This document shows, piece after piece, positions 16,230-24,330 of a stretch of 42,818 nucleotides of DNA. Under the pieces are notes generated by a model. The model saw nothing but the letters and a program-made list of their open reading frames with translations, searched no databases and was not told the DNA's origin. The stretch is from Paenibacillus sp. (GTDB taxonomy: Bacteria; Bacillota; Bacilli; Paenibacillales; YIM-B00363). The translations under genes were made by a program, and so were the position numbers. The DNA lies in the NCBI GenBank assembly GCA_031181325.1, contig JAPSKX010000005.1, positions 19,301 to 62,118 of the forward strand, read 5' to 3'. Numbering within the stretch: the stretch's first letter is position 1; each line of letters opens with the position of its first letter.

Positions 16230-16400
16230 ATGGACGCCGACATGAGCGTGGTGGATGTGCTCGAGGAAATTCGCCGGCTGCGCAGATCCGGCAGCACGCT
16301 GAATAAGAAGAAGCTGAAGCAGAGTCATCCGCAGTTGCTGCGCAACGCGCTGTATTACTTCCCGAGCTGGGAGCATGCCGTCCAGAGTACAGAAGCCTGA
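16230..16400 (+). CDS. 56-residue protein resembling homing-endonuclease-associated repeat
   Basis: Starts ATG at 16230 with GGAGG and GGTGA upstream and ends at 16400. The sequence VVDVLEEIRRLRRSGSTLN, then KLKQSHPQLLRNALYYFPSW and EHAV follows the pattern of the short helical repeat found next to homing nucleases and some phage regulators (HNR-like): conserved basic residues after the first helix, a P-x-L-x-x-A core, and the F-x-SWE-A ending. A single repeat forms the entire protein here. A role in DNA binding is inference. It lies 124 nt after the L,D-transpeptidase and ahead of a terminator, so it may be read from the same or its own promoter. Confidence 0.68.
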   Translation: MDADMSVVDVLEEIRRLRRSGSTLNKKKLKQSHPQLLRNALYYFPSWEHAVQSTEA

Positions 16401-16439
16401 CGTCTATACCGCATCCAAGCGATGACACATCGATAAGCT

Positions 16440-16474
16440 TGAGGCAGGGAGTCGATTCCTTGCCTCTTTTTTTT
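16440..16474 (+). terminator. Terminator after 56-residue gene
   Basis: GAGGCAGGGA pairs with TTCCTTGCCTC and is followed by eight Ts. Confidence 0.8.
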
Positions 16475-16488
16475 CATTTTTCGAAAAA

Positions 16489-16522
16489 AATAAAAAGGAC
16501 CGTTCCCCGCGGAACGGCCCCA
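16489..16522 (-). terminator. Terminator of amino-acid importer operon
   Basis: On the minus strand GGGCCGTTCC and GGAACGGTCC enclose a GCGG loop and are followed by TTTTTATTTTTTT. Confidence 0.88.
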
Positions 16523-16540
16523 TTCCTGTTGCGCGCTCGT

Positions 16541-17263
16541 TTATAATACCTTGCCCAGAAACTCCTTCGTGCGCGGATGCTGCGGCGACGCGAACAGCTG
16601 CGCCGGCGACGCGTCCTCGAGGATCGCGCCGCCGTCCATGAACAGGACGCGGTCGCCTACCTCGCGGGCGAAGCCCATCTCGTGCGTCACGACGACCATC
16701 GTCATGCCCTCGCGCGCCAGCTCCTTCATAACGTCGAGCACCTCGCCGACCATCTCCGGATCGAGCGCCGACGTGGGCTCGTCGAACAGCATGACGGCCG
16801 GCTGCATGGCGAGCGCCCGCGCGATCGCGATGCGCTGCTTCTGACCGCCGGACAGCCGCGACGGATAGGCTTCCGCCTTCTCCTCCAAGCCGATCCGCGC
16901 GAGCAGCTTCCTGGCGATCGCGTTCGCTTCGGCATCCGGCATCCCCTTCAGCTTCTTCGGCGCGATCGTTATGTTGTCGATGACGCGCAGATGCGGGAAC
17001 AGGTTGAACTGCTGGAACACCATGCCCATCCGCTCGCGCAGCTTGTTGATGTCCGTCTTCTTGCCCGTCAGCGCCATACCGTCGAAGACGATCTCGCCCG
17101 ACGTCGGCGTCTCGAGCAGGTTGAGGCAGCGCAGGAACGTGCTCTTGCCCGAGCCGCTCGGACCGATGACGACGACGACCTCGCCCCTCTCGATTTCCGT
17201 GTCGATGCCTTTCAGCACCTGCGTTTTCCCGAAGCTCTTCGTCAGTCCCGTTACCTTAATCAC
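16541..17263 (-). CDS. Polar amino-acid ABC transporter ATPase
   Basis: A 240-residue ATPase, the standard size for GlnQ/ArtR-type proteins. Walker [10 protein letters not shown] is at residues 34-42, the signature [15 protein letters not shown] follows, then Walker [14 protein letters not shown] and the switch histidine in VVVTHEM. It powers uptake through the two-subunit permease encoded just upstream, whose frame it overlaps by 8 nt. The group (binding lipoprotein, permease, ATPase on one strand) is a complete importer. An ARG-box-like palindrome in the operon leader hints at arginine or a related basic amino acid; histidine, cystine and glutamine remain possible. Confidence 0.95.
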   Translation of the reverse strand: MIKVTGLTKSFGKTQVLKGIDTEIERGEVVVVIGPSGSGKSTFLRCLNLLETPTSGEIVFDGMALTGKKTDINKLRERMGMVFQQFNLFPHLRVIDNITIAPKKLKGMPDAEANAIARKLLARIGLEEKAEAYPSRLSGGQKQRIAIARALAMQPAVMLFDEPTSALDPEMVGEVLDVMKELAREGMTMVVVTHEMGFAREVGDRVLFMDGGAILEDASPAQLFASPQHPRTKEFLGKVL

Positions 17264-17954
17264 TCGCGCGCATCCTCCTCTCGAGCAAACCGACCAGCTT
17301 CGACAGCGTAAACACGACGACGAAATAAAACACCATCACGATCAAGAACGGCTCCAGCCCCTTGAACGTAATGCTGCGAATAATGCCCGCCTTGTACATC
17401 AGCTCGCCGACGCCGATCGTCGACACGACGGCCGTCTCCTTCACGACCACGACGAACTCGTTGCCGAGCGCCGGGATAATGTTCTTGACCGCCTGCGGCA
17501 GGATGATGCTGCGCATCGCCATGCCGTGCGGCATGCCGAGCGACCGCGCGGCTTCCATCTGCCCCCGATCCACCGATTGAATGCCCGCCCGCATAATCTC
17601 GGCTACATAGGCGGACGAATTGATCGACAGCGCGATGACCCCGTAGAAAAATACGGACGGCAGCCCGAGCATATCGGGGATTTTCGGGAACAGCTGCGTG
17701 CCACCGAAATAAATGAGCGATACTTGCACGATCGACGGCGTCGACCGAAGGAAATCGATGTAAGCGGCGGCGATCCAGCGCAGCGGGCCGATGCGCGAGA
17801 TGCGCAGCAGCGCCACGAGCACGCCCAGGAGGACGCCGAACACGATGCTTACGACGCCCAGCAGCACCGTAAATTTCAAGCCTTCGAAATAAAAACTATG
17901 ATACTGCGCGAATATGTCGACGATCCATTCCCAGACGCCCTTCTTCTCCGCCAT
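17256..17954 (-). CDS. Polar amino-acid ABC transporter permease
   Basis: A 232-residue membrane permease of the HisM/GlnP type. The conserved [16 protein letters not shown] segment near residue 90 and the EAA loop ([23 protein letters not shown]) that docks the ATPase are clear. Two starts are possible: ATG at 17954 with GGAGGGG about 8 nt upstream, or GTG at 17963; I give the ATG. It overlaps the ATPase gene by 8 nt and follows the binding-protein gene by 70 nt. It would act as a homodimer in the membrane. Confidence 0.94.
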   Translation of the reverse strand: MAEKKGVWEWIVDIFAQYHSFYFEGLKFTVLLGVVSIVFGVLLGVLVALLRISRIGPLRWIAAAYIDFLRSTPSIVQVSLIYFGGTQLFPKIPDMLGLPSVFFYGVIALSINSSAYVAEIMRAGIQSVDRGQMEAARSLGMPHGMAMRSIILPQAVKNIIPALGNEFVVVVKETAVVSTIGVGELMYKAGIIRSITFKGLEPFLIVMVFYFVVVFTLSKLVGLLERRMRASD

Positions 17955-18024
17955 TGCCGGCACCCCTCCTCCTTACACGGAAAAGGGAGACAACGGGTCG
18001 TCCGCTGTCCCCCACCCTACTTGC

Positions 18025-18924
18025 TTATTCGGCCTTGTTTTCCATCGCGTTCGTCGCGTCCGTGACGAACTGGTCGATCTTGCCTTCGTCCGCGAGGCGC
18101 TTCAGCGTCGCGTTCACCGCTGCGACGAGCTCGGCGGAGCCCTTCGGCAGCGCGAGCGCGAAGCCTTCCTCGTCCTGCGCGAGCGCGATGTCGGAGAGGG
18201 TAAGCTCCGGATTCGCCGCGATGTACTCGTTGGCGACCGGCTCTTCGACGACGATCGCTTCGATGTTGCCCGATTTCAGGTCGAGCACGAGATCCGGCAG
18301 CTTCGCCAACGCGCGAAGCTCGGATTGCGGCAGCTGATCTTCGACGATGCCTTGTTGTACGGAACCGAGCTGCGCGCCGACCTTCTTGCCCGCGAGCGAT
18401 TCGATCGACGTGTACGCCGCTTTGTCCTCGGCCCGGACGATCACCTTCTGTAGAGACGTGTAGTAAATATCCGAGAAATCGACCGACTTCGCGCGATCCT
18501 CGTCCGGCGTGACGGCGGACGCCACCATGTCGAGATTGCCCGACTGCAGCGCCGTGAGCAACCCGTCGAACGGCATATCGGTAATGGCGAGCTCGACTCC
18601 AAGGTCCGCCGCGATCGCCTTCGCGATCTCGATGTCGATGCCGACGATCGTATCTTTCCCGTCGACGATCTGATGGAACTCGAACGGCGGGTAGTCCGCG
18701 CTCGTGCCGAGTCGAAGCTGACCCGACGCCTTGATCGCTTCGAGCGCGTTCGCTTCCGCACCCTCCGCCGGCGTCTCGACCGGCGTCTCTTCCACGGCGC
18801 CGGCGCCTTGCGAGCCGTCGTTCGCCGCACTGCCTCCGCCGCAGGCGGTCGCGAATACGGCCAGCGTCAGCAGCATCGCTAATAGCAACCAAGATGTCTT
18901 TCTCGTTCTCTGTGTAAATTTCAA
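18025..18924 (-). CDS. Amino-acid-binding lipoprotein of ABC importer
   Basis: A 299-residue family-3 solute-binding protein. I chose TTG at 18924 because GGGAGGGAG lies 8 nt upstream and it gives a compact lipoprotein signal (KFTQRTRKTSW, hydrophobic core, lipobox FATAC). An ATG 22 codons earlier has no ribosome site and would place odd sequence before the signal. The mature part shows the family order: GTSADYPPFEF, GIDIEIAKAIAADLGVEL, FDGLLTALQSGNLDMVASAV, and ESLAGKKVGAQLGSVQQG. It captures a polar amino acid outside the cell and delivers it to the permease encoded downstream. Its promoter and an ARG-box-like palindrome lie just upstream. Confidence 0.93.
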   Translation of the reverse strand: MKFTQRTRKTSWLLLAMLLTLAVFATACGGGSAANDGSQGAGAVEETPVETPAEGAEANALEAIKASGQLRLGTSADYPPFEFHQIVDGKDTIVGIDIEIAKAIAADLGVELAITDMPFDGLLTALQSGNLDMVASAVTPDEDRAKSVDFSDIYYTSLQKVIVRAEDKAAYTSIESLAGKKVGAQLGSVQQGIVEDQLPQSELRALAKLPDLVLDLKSGNIEAIVVEEPVANEYIAANPELTLSDIALAQDEEGFALALPKGSAELVAAVNATLKRLADEGKIDQFVTDATNAMENKAE

Positions 18925-18952
18925 GTCAAGAACTCCCTCCCGAATCTCTCTC

Positions 18953-18964
18953 GCATAATTATGC
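18953..18964. promoter_or_regulatory. ARG-box-like palindrome in importer leader
   Basis: GCATAATTATGC is a perfect 12-nt palindrome with flanks resembling the ArgR/AhrC ARG box (TGAATAATTATTCA). It lies between the promoter and the lipoprotein start, where a bound repressor would block transcription. Only one box is seen, while ArgR often uses two. Confidence 0.4.
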
Positions 18965-18978
18965 AAATATGATACAAG

Positions 18979-19007
18979 ATTATAAACCACTGTTCAGCAG
19001 CTTGCAA
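18979..19007 (-). promoter_or_regulatory. Sigma-A promoter of amino-acid importer
   Basis: On the minus strand: -35 TTGCAA (19002-19007), a 17-nt spacer, and a perfect -10 TATAAT (18979-18984). The leader to the TTG start is about 50 nt. Confidence 0.75.
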
Positions 19008-19157
19008 TACCATCCTCATCGGTTACCATCCGTTTCCTTAAGGCATAGGCGCGCCCCTTATACAATCCCCGTTCCTCCATCCATACATTTATGGTACATT
19101 GGAAGTATTATGTAACGGATACCGGCTGCGGCCGCGGTTGGGAGGCAGGATACGACG

Positions 19158-19541
19158 ATGCGAAGAGACGTAATCACCGAGGCGGAGCTGCGCGCGTTGC
19201 TCGGCGATGCCGAGGCGGCGGAGACCGCTCGCACGGGAGCTCATTCTCCCGCATGGGACGGGGACGACCGCAAGCTGCTGCATGCGCTCGTGCGCAACCA
19301 GCTTCGCTTGCTCCATACGATCGAAGAGATGCAAGCGGAGCTGCGTCTGCTCAAGGCCGCGGCCGGCACGCCCGGCCGCGCGTCGAGAGAGAGCGCCGCC
19401 GGACTCGAGCCGCTGCCGCTGCCGTTCATGAAGCAGAGCGGCGGCGCGGCGGCGCATCCCGACGCGGCCGAAGACGAGGAGGAACGGAGCTCGGCGGAAG
19501 GCTCGCGGAAGGAGCGATATAAGCGGAAGTCGTTCTGGTAA
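19158..19541 (+). CDS. Hypothetical small protein with a coiled-coil segment
   Basis: A 127-residue protein I do not recognise. It begins with ATG after GGGAGGCAGG. Residues about 38-68 (DDRKLLHALVRNQLRLLHTI, then EMQAELRLLK) are strongly helical with heptad leucines, suggesting a short coiled coil; the rest is Ala/Glu/Arg-rich and likely disordered, ending in a very basic tail (KERYKRKSFW). There is no signal peptide or membrane segment. It runs toward prkA, whose transcript comes from the opposite strand. The codon pattern matches neighbouring genes, which supports a real gene; function unknown. Confidence 0.65.
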   Translation: MRRDVITEAELRALLGDAEAAETARTGAHSPAWDGDDRKLLHALVRNQLRLLHTIEEMQAELRLLKAAAGTPGRASRESAAGLEPLPLPFMKQSGGAAAHPDAAEDEEERSSAEGSRKERYKRKSFW

Positions 19542-19550
19542 CGCAAAGAA

Positions 19551-19575
19551 GGCCATCCCTCGTTACGGATGGCCC
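19551..19575. terminator. Weak hairpin between hypothetical gene and prkA
   Basis: GGCCATCC and GGATGGCC pair across an 8-nt loop between the converging genes. No T-tract follows on either side, so termination is uncertain. Confidence 0.4.
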
Positions 19576-19596
19576 GACATATGGCGGACGGACGGG

Positions 19597-21495
19597 TTAT
19601 CGGTTCAACAAGCTGCCTACATAGCGCAGCAGCTCGTTCGCGCACGTCGGACAATACCCATGCTCGTCGATCAGGCGCTTGATGACCTCGTTCATCTTCT
19701 TCAGCTGCTGCTCGTCGGGCGTCTTGGTCGATGTGGTGATCTTGACGACATCTTTCAAGTCCGCGAACAGCTTCTTCTCGATCGCTTCCCGCAGCCGGTC
19801 GTGCGTGCCGTACTCGAACGTCTTGCCTTTGCGCGCGTAGGACGACATGCGGATGAGAATTTCTTCGCGGAACGCCTTCTTCGCGTTTTCCGAGATACCG
19901 ATCTGCTCCTCGATCGACCGCATCAAGCGCTCGTCGGGATCCATCTCTTCGCCGGTGAGCGGGTCGCGGATTTTCGACCAATTGCAGTACGCCTCCACGT
20001 TGTCGAGATAATTCTCGAACAGCGTCTTCGCCGATTCCTCGAACGAGTAGACGAACGCCTTCTGCACTTCCTTCTTCGCGAGCGCATCGTACTCCTTGCG
20101 CGCCAGCGAGATGAAGTTCAGGTTCCGCTCCCGTTCCTCCTTCGTAATGGACGGATGCTGGTCCATGCCTTCCTTGATCGCCCGCAGCACGTCGAGCGCG
20201 TTGATGCACGTCATGTCGTGGCGAATGAGCGCGGACGAAATCCGGTTGATGACGTAGCGCGGGTCGACGCCGCTCATGCCTTCGTCCAGGAATTCGTTCT
20301 GCATCTCCTTCACGTCCGCCGCCTTGTACCCCTCGATCGATTCGCCGTCGTACATGCGCATCTTCTTGACGGGATCCATGCCTTGCTTCTTCGATTCCTT
20401 GAGCCTCGTCATGATCGAGAACATCGCCGCCGCCCGAAGCGCGTGTGGCGCGATATGTACATGGTTCATGTCGGAGCTGCCGATCAGCTTCGCGTAAATC
20501 TTTTCCTCGTCGGACACCCGCAGATTGTACGGAATCGGCATCACGATCATCCGGGACTGCAGCGCCTCGTTCTTCTTGTTCGCGATGAACGCCTTGTACT
20601 CCGTCTCGTTCGTGTGCGCGACGATCAGCTCGTCGGCGGAGATGAGCGCGAAGCGGCCGGCCTTGAAGTTGCCCTCCTGCGTCAGCGACAGCAAGTTCCA
20701 CAGGAACTTCTCGTCGCATTTGAGCATCTCCTGGAACTCCATGAGGCCCCGGTTCGCCTTGTTCAGCTCGCCGTCGAACCGATACGCGCGCGGATCGGAC
20801 TCCGAGCCGTACTCCGTAATCGTCGAGAAGTCGATGCTGCCGGTCAGGTCCGCGATATCCTGCGACTTCGGATCCGACGGGGAGAACGTGCCGATGCCGA
20901 CCCGATTGTCCTCGGAGATGAGCACCCGCTCGACGCGCATCTCCTCGATCCGGCCGCCGTATTCCGTCTTCAGCCGCATCTGGCACGACGGGCACAGATT
21001 GCCTTCGATCTTCACCCCGAGCTCCTTCTCGATTTCCGGACGGAGCCCATGCGGGATCAGGTGCAGCGGTTCCTCGTGCATCGGGCACCCTTCGATCGCG
21101 TACACCGCGCCTTGGTCCGTCCGCGAAAACTGCTCCAGCCCTTTCTTGAGCAGCGTAACGATCGTCGACTTCCCGCCGGACACCGGTCCCATTAACAGCA
21201 GGATGCGCTTGCGCACGTCCAGCCGTCGGGCCGACGAGTGGAAGTATTCCTCGACCAGTTTTTCCAGCGCGCGTTCGAGACCGAAAATCTCTTTCTCGAA
21301 AAACATATATCGATTTTGGCCGTCTACGGTCTCCACGCCTGCGCTCTTAATCATCTCGTACACGCGGGAATGGGCGGTCATCGCAAGATGCGGCTTCTCG
21401 CGGACGAGGTTCAGGTATTCGGCGAACGTGCCGGACCACGCCAGCTGTTCCTCTTCACTTCGATACTGCGAAATACGCTTAAGTATGTTGTCCAT
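19597..21495 (-). CDS. prkA: PrkA serine protein kinase / AAA+ protein
   Basis: A 632-residue protein, essentially the family's standard length (631 in Bacillus subtilis). The N-terminal AAA-type module carries Walker A GPVSGGKST at residues 103-111; the segment with NLCPSCQMRLK and the C-terminal kinase-like region (PLTGEEMDPDERLMRSIEEQ, RSIEEQIGISENAKKAFREE) are characteristic. A CPTCANELLRYV motif ends the protein. AAGGAGG precedes the ATG. PrkA acts in sporulation in Bacillus subtilis, in the mother cell, and its enterobacterial homologue YeaG works with YeaH and YcgB; the homologues of those partners, yhbH and spoVR, are in this window about 8 kb away. Biochemical role is still debated (kinase or AAA protease). 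Confidence 0.96.
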   Translation of the reverse strand: MDNILKRISQYRSEEEQLAWSGTFAEYLNLVREKPHLAMTAHSRVYEMIKSAGVETVDGQNRYMFFEKEIFGLERALEKLVEEYFHSSARRLDVRKRILLLMGPVSGGKSTIVTLLKKGLEQFSRTDQGAVYAIEGCPMHEEPLHLIPHGLRPEIEKELGVKIEGNLCPSCQMRLKTEYGGRIEEMRVERVLISEDNRVGIGTFSPSDPKSQDIADLTGSIDFSTITEYGSESDPRAYRFDGELNKANRGLMEFQEMLKCDEKFLWNLLSLTQEGNFKAGRFALISADELIVAHTNETEYKAFIANKKNEALQSRMIVMPIPYNLRVSDEEKIYAKLIGSSDMNHVHIAPHALRAAAMFSIMTRLKESKKQGMDPVKKMRMYDGESIEGYKAADVKEMQNEFLDEGMSGVDPRYVINRISSALIRHDMTCINALDVLRAIKEGMDQHPSITKEERERNLNFISLARKEYDALAKKEVQKAFVYSFEESAKTLFENYLDNVEAYCNWSKIRDPLTGEEMDPDERLMRSIEEQIGISENAKKAFREEILIRMSSYARKGKTFEYGTHDRLREAIEKKLFADLKDVVKITTSTKTPDEQQLKKMNEVIKRLIDEHGYCPTCANELLRYVGSLLNR

Positions 21496-21659
21496 AGAAC
21501 TAACCTCCTTCTCGGACGCTGGAAGAGCTGCATTGCACCTGGTAGTGGAGGGACATTCACTTTGCCTTGGGATTGGTGCCGTAATTCAGTCTATGCGGGG
21601 GGCCCAGAAACCTTGACCTGAAAATTCGTACAAATTTCGAGGAATCCGAGGAAGTCGCG

Positions 21660-21668
21660 TGCTATAAT
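21660..21668 (+). promoter_or_regulatory. Extended -10 promoter of DUF2161 gene
   Basis: TGCTATAAT carries the extended TGn motif plus a perfect TATAAT, which can work without a strong -35. It is about 90 nt upstream of the DUF2161 start. The 260-nt region between prkA and this gene holds nothing else I can name apart from a small ACCGGC-GCCGGT hairpin at about 21684. Confidence 0.6.
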
Positions 21669-21758
21669 ACGGGGACCAAGAAAACCGGCATTGCCGGTGT
21701 TACGCCTACAAGGAATACGTACTGATCGTGAACAAGACGCGGAAGGAAGAAGACAGGC

Positions 21759-22682
21759 ATGGGGAAAAGGACACCCGCAGACGCCGCCCCCGCCGCGGCG
21801 AAGTCCTCCGCCGCGAAGCCCGGCGGCGCGAAGCTCGCTGCCGCGGGACGGCTCGCCGAGGGGGGCGCCGGGTCGGCTTCGCGTGCGAAGGCGGCCGGCG
21901 GCAAACGCGGAAACGGAGGCGAAGCGGAGGCCGAGCGCGCCGTGCGCGCGAAGGCGGAGACCGAGCTGTACGCGCCGGTGAAGCGCTGGCTGGAGGCGCG
22001 AGGCTACGCCGTCCGAGGCGAAGTGCGCGGCTGCGACGTCGTCGCCGTGCGGGACGGGGAGCCGTGGCCGGTCGTCGTCGAGCTGAAGAAGCGCTTCAAC
22101 CTGTCGCTGTTCCTCCAGGCGGTGGAACGGCGGGCGATGACTCCGTACGTATACGTCGCCGCCGAGCGGTCGGACCGGAAGAACGCCTTCGCGCTGTCCG
22201 AGCTGCGGCGGCTGTGCGGGCTGCTCGGCGTCGGGCTGCTGACGGTCAAGCTGTATAAGCGCAAACCCGCGCTCGTAGAGCTGCACTGCGAGCCGGCGGC
22301 TCCCGGCGAAGCGGGCGTCTTCGGCGCCGCGGGCGGTCCGCCGAAGACGCCGGGGCGCCGGACGGCGCGCGTGCTCGACGAGTTCCGCGAGCGGTCCGGC
22401 GACTACAACGCCGGCGGCGTCACCGGGCGGAAGCTCGTGACCGCCTATCGGGAGAAGGCGCTTCGCTGCGCGGAAGCGCTGCACACGCACGGACCGCTCG
22501 CCCCGCGGCAGGTGCGGGATCTGATCGCCAGCGACATGGCGCGGGCGATTCTGGCTCGGAACGTATACGGCTGGTTCCGGCGAGTATCGCGCGGCGTCTA
22601 CGCGCTGACGCCAGCGGGGGAGCGGGCGCTCGGCGAATTCGCCGACGTCGTCGCCGCGACCACCGGCGCGGCGCGCGAATGA
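21759..22682 (+). CDS. DUF2161 PD-(D/E)XK phosphodiesterase-like protein
   Basis: A 307-residue protein. After an Ala/Gly/Lys-rich low-complexity N-terminus of about 60 residues, the PD-(D/E)XK core appears: E88, D93 (CDVVAVRDG) and E108-x-K110 (VVVELKKRFN), followed by FLQAVERRAMTPYVYVAAE. The C-terminal third (TPGRRTARVLDEFRERSGDY, then ARQ/GVYALTPAGERAL) looks like a winged-helix region. This matches the DUF2161 family, predicted nucleic-acid phosphodiesterases with no proven substrate. GGAAGGAAG precedes the ATG. It is a single-gene unit. The long disordered N-terminus is unusual for the family and may reflect a start further downstream, but no better start is seen. Confidence 0.85.
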   Translation: MGKRTPADAAPAAAKSSAAKPGGAKLAAAGRLAEGGAGSASRAKAAGGKRGNGGEAEAERAVRAKAETELYAPVKRWLEARGYAVRGEVRGCDVVAVRDGEPWPVVVELKKRFNLSLFLQAVERRAMTPYVYVAAERSDRKNAFALSELRRLCGLLGVGLLTVKLYKRKPALVELHCEPAAPGEAGVFGAAGGPPKTPGRRTARVLDEFRERSGDYNAGGVTGRKLVTAYREKALRCAEALHTHGPLAPRQVRDLIASDMARAILARNVYGWFRRVSRGVYALTPAGERALGEFADVVAATTGAARE

Positions 22683-22788
22683 TCGGCGCAGGTCGCCGCC
22701 CCGCCGCACTGTAGCCGCAGCGCTAACGCGCCGTGGCCCCCCGGGCCCTGCACTCCCTCCGCAGCCCCTTTACTAAGTGATTTCCTTT

Positions 22789-22866
22789 GGTCAGACTGGG
22801 CAGGGCCCCGTTTCGGGTCAGGGCGCCTCGCGCGCGACGCCTCGGTGACCCGAAACGGGTCTGACC
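22789..22866. repeat. Long imperfect inverted repeat
   Basis: Inner arms CCCGTTTCGGGTCA (22807-22820) and its exact complement (22846-22859) plus outer arms GGTCAGAC (22789-22796) and GTCTGACC (22859-22866) enclose a loop that itself has the palindrome TCGCGCGCGA. A 10-nt bulge lies in the left arm. There is no T-tract, so it is not a simple terminator. It could be a dispersed palindromic (REP-like) element. Confidence 0.75.
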
Positions 22867-22893
22867 GGGCGGCGCTCAGGCGAACAAATAAAA

Positions 22894-22918
22894 ATCGTCG
22901 GAAGAGGCTTCCGACGAT
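22894..22918 (-). terminator. Terminator of 85-residue hypothetical gene
   Basis: ATCGTCGGAAG and CTTCCGACGAT form a tight 11-bp stem with a 3-nt loop; on the minus strand it is followed by TTTTATTTG. Confidence 0.8.
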
Positions 22919-22939
22919 CGGACGTACCGCGCGATTCAG

Positions 22940-23197
22940 TTACTCGTACGGCCACGGACCGCGCGGCACGTTCGCCCGGTCGCCCGGGTCGCTCTCGTCG
23001 CCGGTTTCGAGATCCGTCAGCTTTCGCTTGTTCGTCTCGTTCAGCGCCATGGACCGGAGCGCCTCCTTGCCGGCCGTCTCCTTATTGACGGAGGCGACGT
23101 TGCCGACGCCCGGTCCGCGATCGTCGAGCGCGATCTCGGTGCCGCTCATTCGGTTCCGGACGTTCTCTTCATGGGTGATGTTCGCATCGTTCTTCAT
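22940..23197 (-). CDS. Hypothetical 85-residue protein
   Basis: A small soluble protein with no signal peptide, membrane segment or recognised motif. It is rich in Asn, Glu, Asp and Lys, with likely disorder, and ends in GPWPYE. GGATGGAG lies upstream of the ATG and a good terminator follows, which supports a real gene. It is 46 nt downstream of the thioredoxin-reductase-like gene on the same strand and may be co-transcribed. The composition is similar to small spore-associated proteins in Bacilli, but nothing specific supports that. Confidence 0.65.
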   Translation of the reverse strand: MKNDANITHEENVRNRMSGTEIALDDRGPGVGNVASVNKETAGKEALRSMALNETNKRKLTDLETGDESDPGDRANVPRGPWPYE

Positions 23198-23243
23198 CTA
23201 AGCGCTCCATCCTCTCTGCTTGAGGTTCGGGATTCGTACCGGA

Positions 23244-24212
23244 TTAGGGTTTGCCCGCGCCGACCAAGCTATTCGCCGTCGCCCCGGACTCCTTCTCCCG
23301 CGCGAGCAGCCATTTATGCATCCAGATCGCCGATTGCAGCCCCTCGCCCATCGCGATGACGAGCTGCTCGGAATGTACGCCGACGTCGCCGGCCGCCCAG
23401 ACGCCGGGCACGCTCGTCATCTTCGTCCGCGGGTCCGTCGCGATATGCTTCGTCTCCATCCGCTCGACGTGCAGCTGCTTCGCGAGGTCGGTCCGCACCT
23501 CGTTGCCGCCGAAGGCGACGAACGCCCGGTCCCCGGCGATCGTCTCGCCGGTAGCGAGCGCGACCCCGCGGAATCGGCCCGCAACCGCTTCGCCCTCCGT
23601 CAAGATGCGCTCGATCGCGGCATCGACCGTCCGAATGCCCGCCGCCCGAAGCTTCTCGGCCAAAGCGGCATCTACCGGTTTCCGTTCATGGTTCACGTAG
23701 ACGAGATCGTTGCAGAAGTACGTCAACGCCAGCGCCATCGAAGCCCCCGCATCCCCGGAACCCATCACGAGCGTCCGCTTCCCCCGGGTTTCGTACCCGT
23801 CGCAGTCGGGACAAATGAATACCGTCAATCCCAAACAAAGCCGAAGCCCCGGCAAGTCCGGCATCCGGTCCATGACCCCCGTCGCGAACAGCACCGTCTT
23901 TCCCTCGTACGTCGTCGGCAGGCTGTTCTCCGGCTCGCACGTAATCAAGAACCCCTTCTCGTACCGCTCCGTCGCCGTGGCGTTCCCTTCGACGAACTGC
24001 ACGCCGTACCCCTGCGCTTGCCGTCGCCCGAGGGAACGGAGCGTCTCCCCGCTGACGCCCTCGGGGTACCCGAGCACGTTATGATAGTTCCGGCACAGCG
24101 TCGACCGCCCGTCCCCGCGGTCGATCACGAGCGTCTTCCGCCGATAGCGGCCGAGCTGAATGGACGCCTGCAGTCCCGCGATGCCGCCGCCCACAATGAT
24201 ACAATCGTACAT
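23244..24212 (-). CDS. Thioredoxin-reductase-like FAD/NAD(P) oxidoreductase
   Basis: A 322-residue pyridine nucleotide-disulfide oxidoreductase of the thioredoxin reductase superfamily. I chose ATG at 24212, which directly opens the FAD-binding motif YDCIIVGGGIAGLQASIQL. The second dinucleotide motif MGSGDAGASMALAL lies mid-protein, and GVWAAGDVGVHSEQL is the C-terminal FAD contact. The redox pair reads CPDC in VFICPDCDGYE, at the place of the CATC disulfide of true TrxB; both cysteines are kept, so disulfide chemistry is possible. It lies 118 nt downstream of a sulfite-exporter-like gene. Partner protein unknown. Confidence 0.9.
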   Translation of the reverse strand: MYDCIIVGGGIAGLQASIQLGRYRRKTLVIDRGDGRSTLCRNYHNVLGYPEGVSGETLRSLGRRQAQGYGVQFVEGNATATERYEKGFLITCEPENSLPTTYEGKTVLFATGVMDRMPDLPGLRLCLGLTVFICPDCDGYETRGKRTLVMGSGDAGASMALALTYFCNDLVYVNHERKPVDAALAEKLRAAGIRTVDAAIERILTEGEAVAGRFRGVALATGETIAGDRAFVAFGGNEVRTDLAKQLHVERMETKHIATDPRTKMTSVPGVWAAGDVGVHSEQLVIAMGEGLQSAIWMHKWLLAREKESGATANSLVGAGKP

Positions 24213-24330
24213 AAGAAAAGAAGACCCCCTCCGCTCCTCGCGCTTTCGCTGCGAAGATACCGTCGCGCTCGGTCGTCGATGCAACCGCAGGCGCTTTGGT
24301 GTTAGGGTGTCCTCTTTACGACGAAACTAC

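Noticed and set aside
19241-21088. 615-codon open frame on the minus strand overlapping prkA
   Set aside because: It is in a different frame of the same strand as prkA, is rich in Arg, Gly and Asp, and shows no family pattern; PrkA is unmistakable.
19660-21195. 511-codon open frame on the plus strand opposite prkA
   Set aside because: Antisense shadow without ribosome site or motif.
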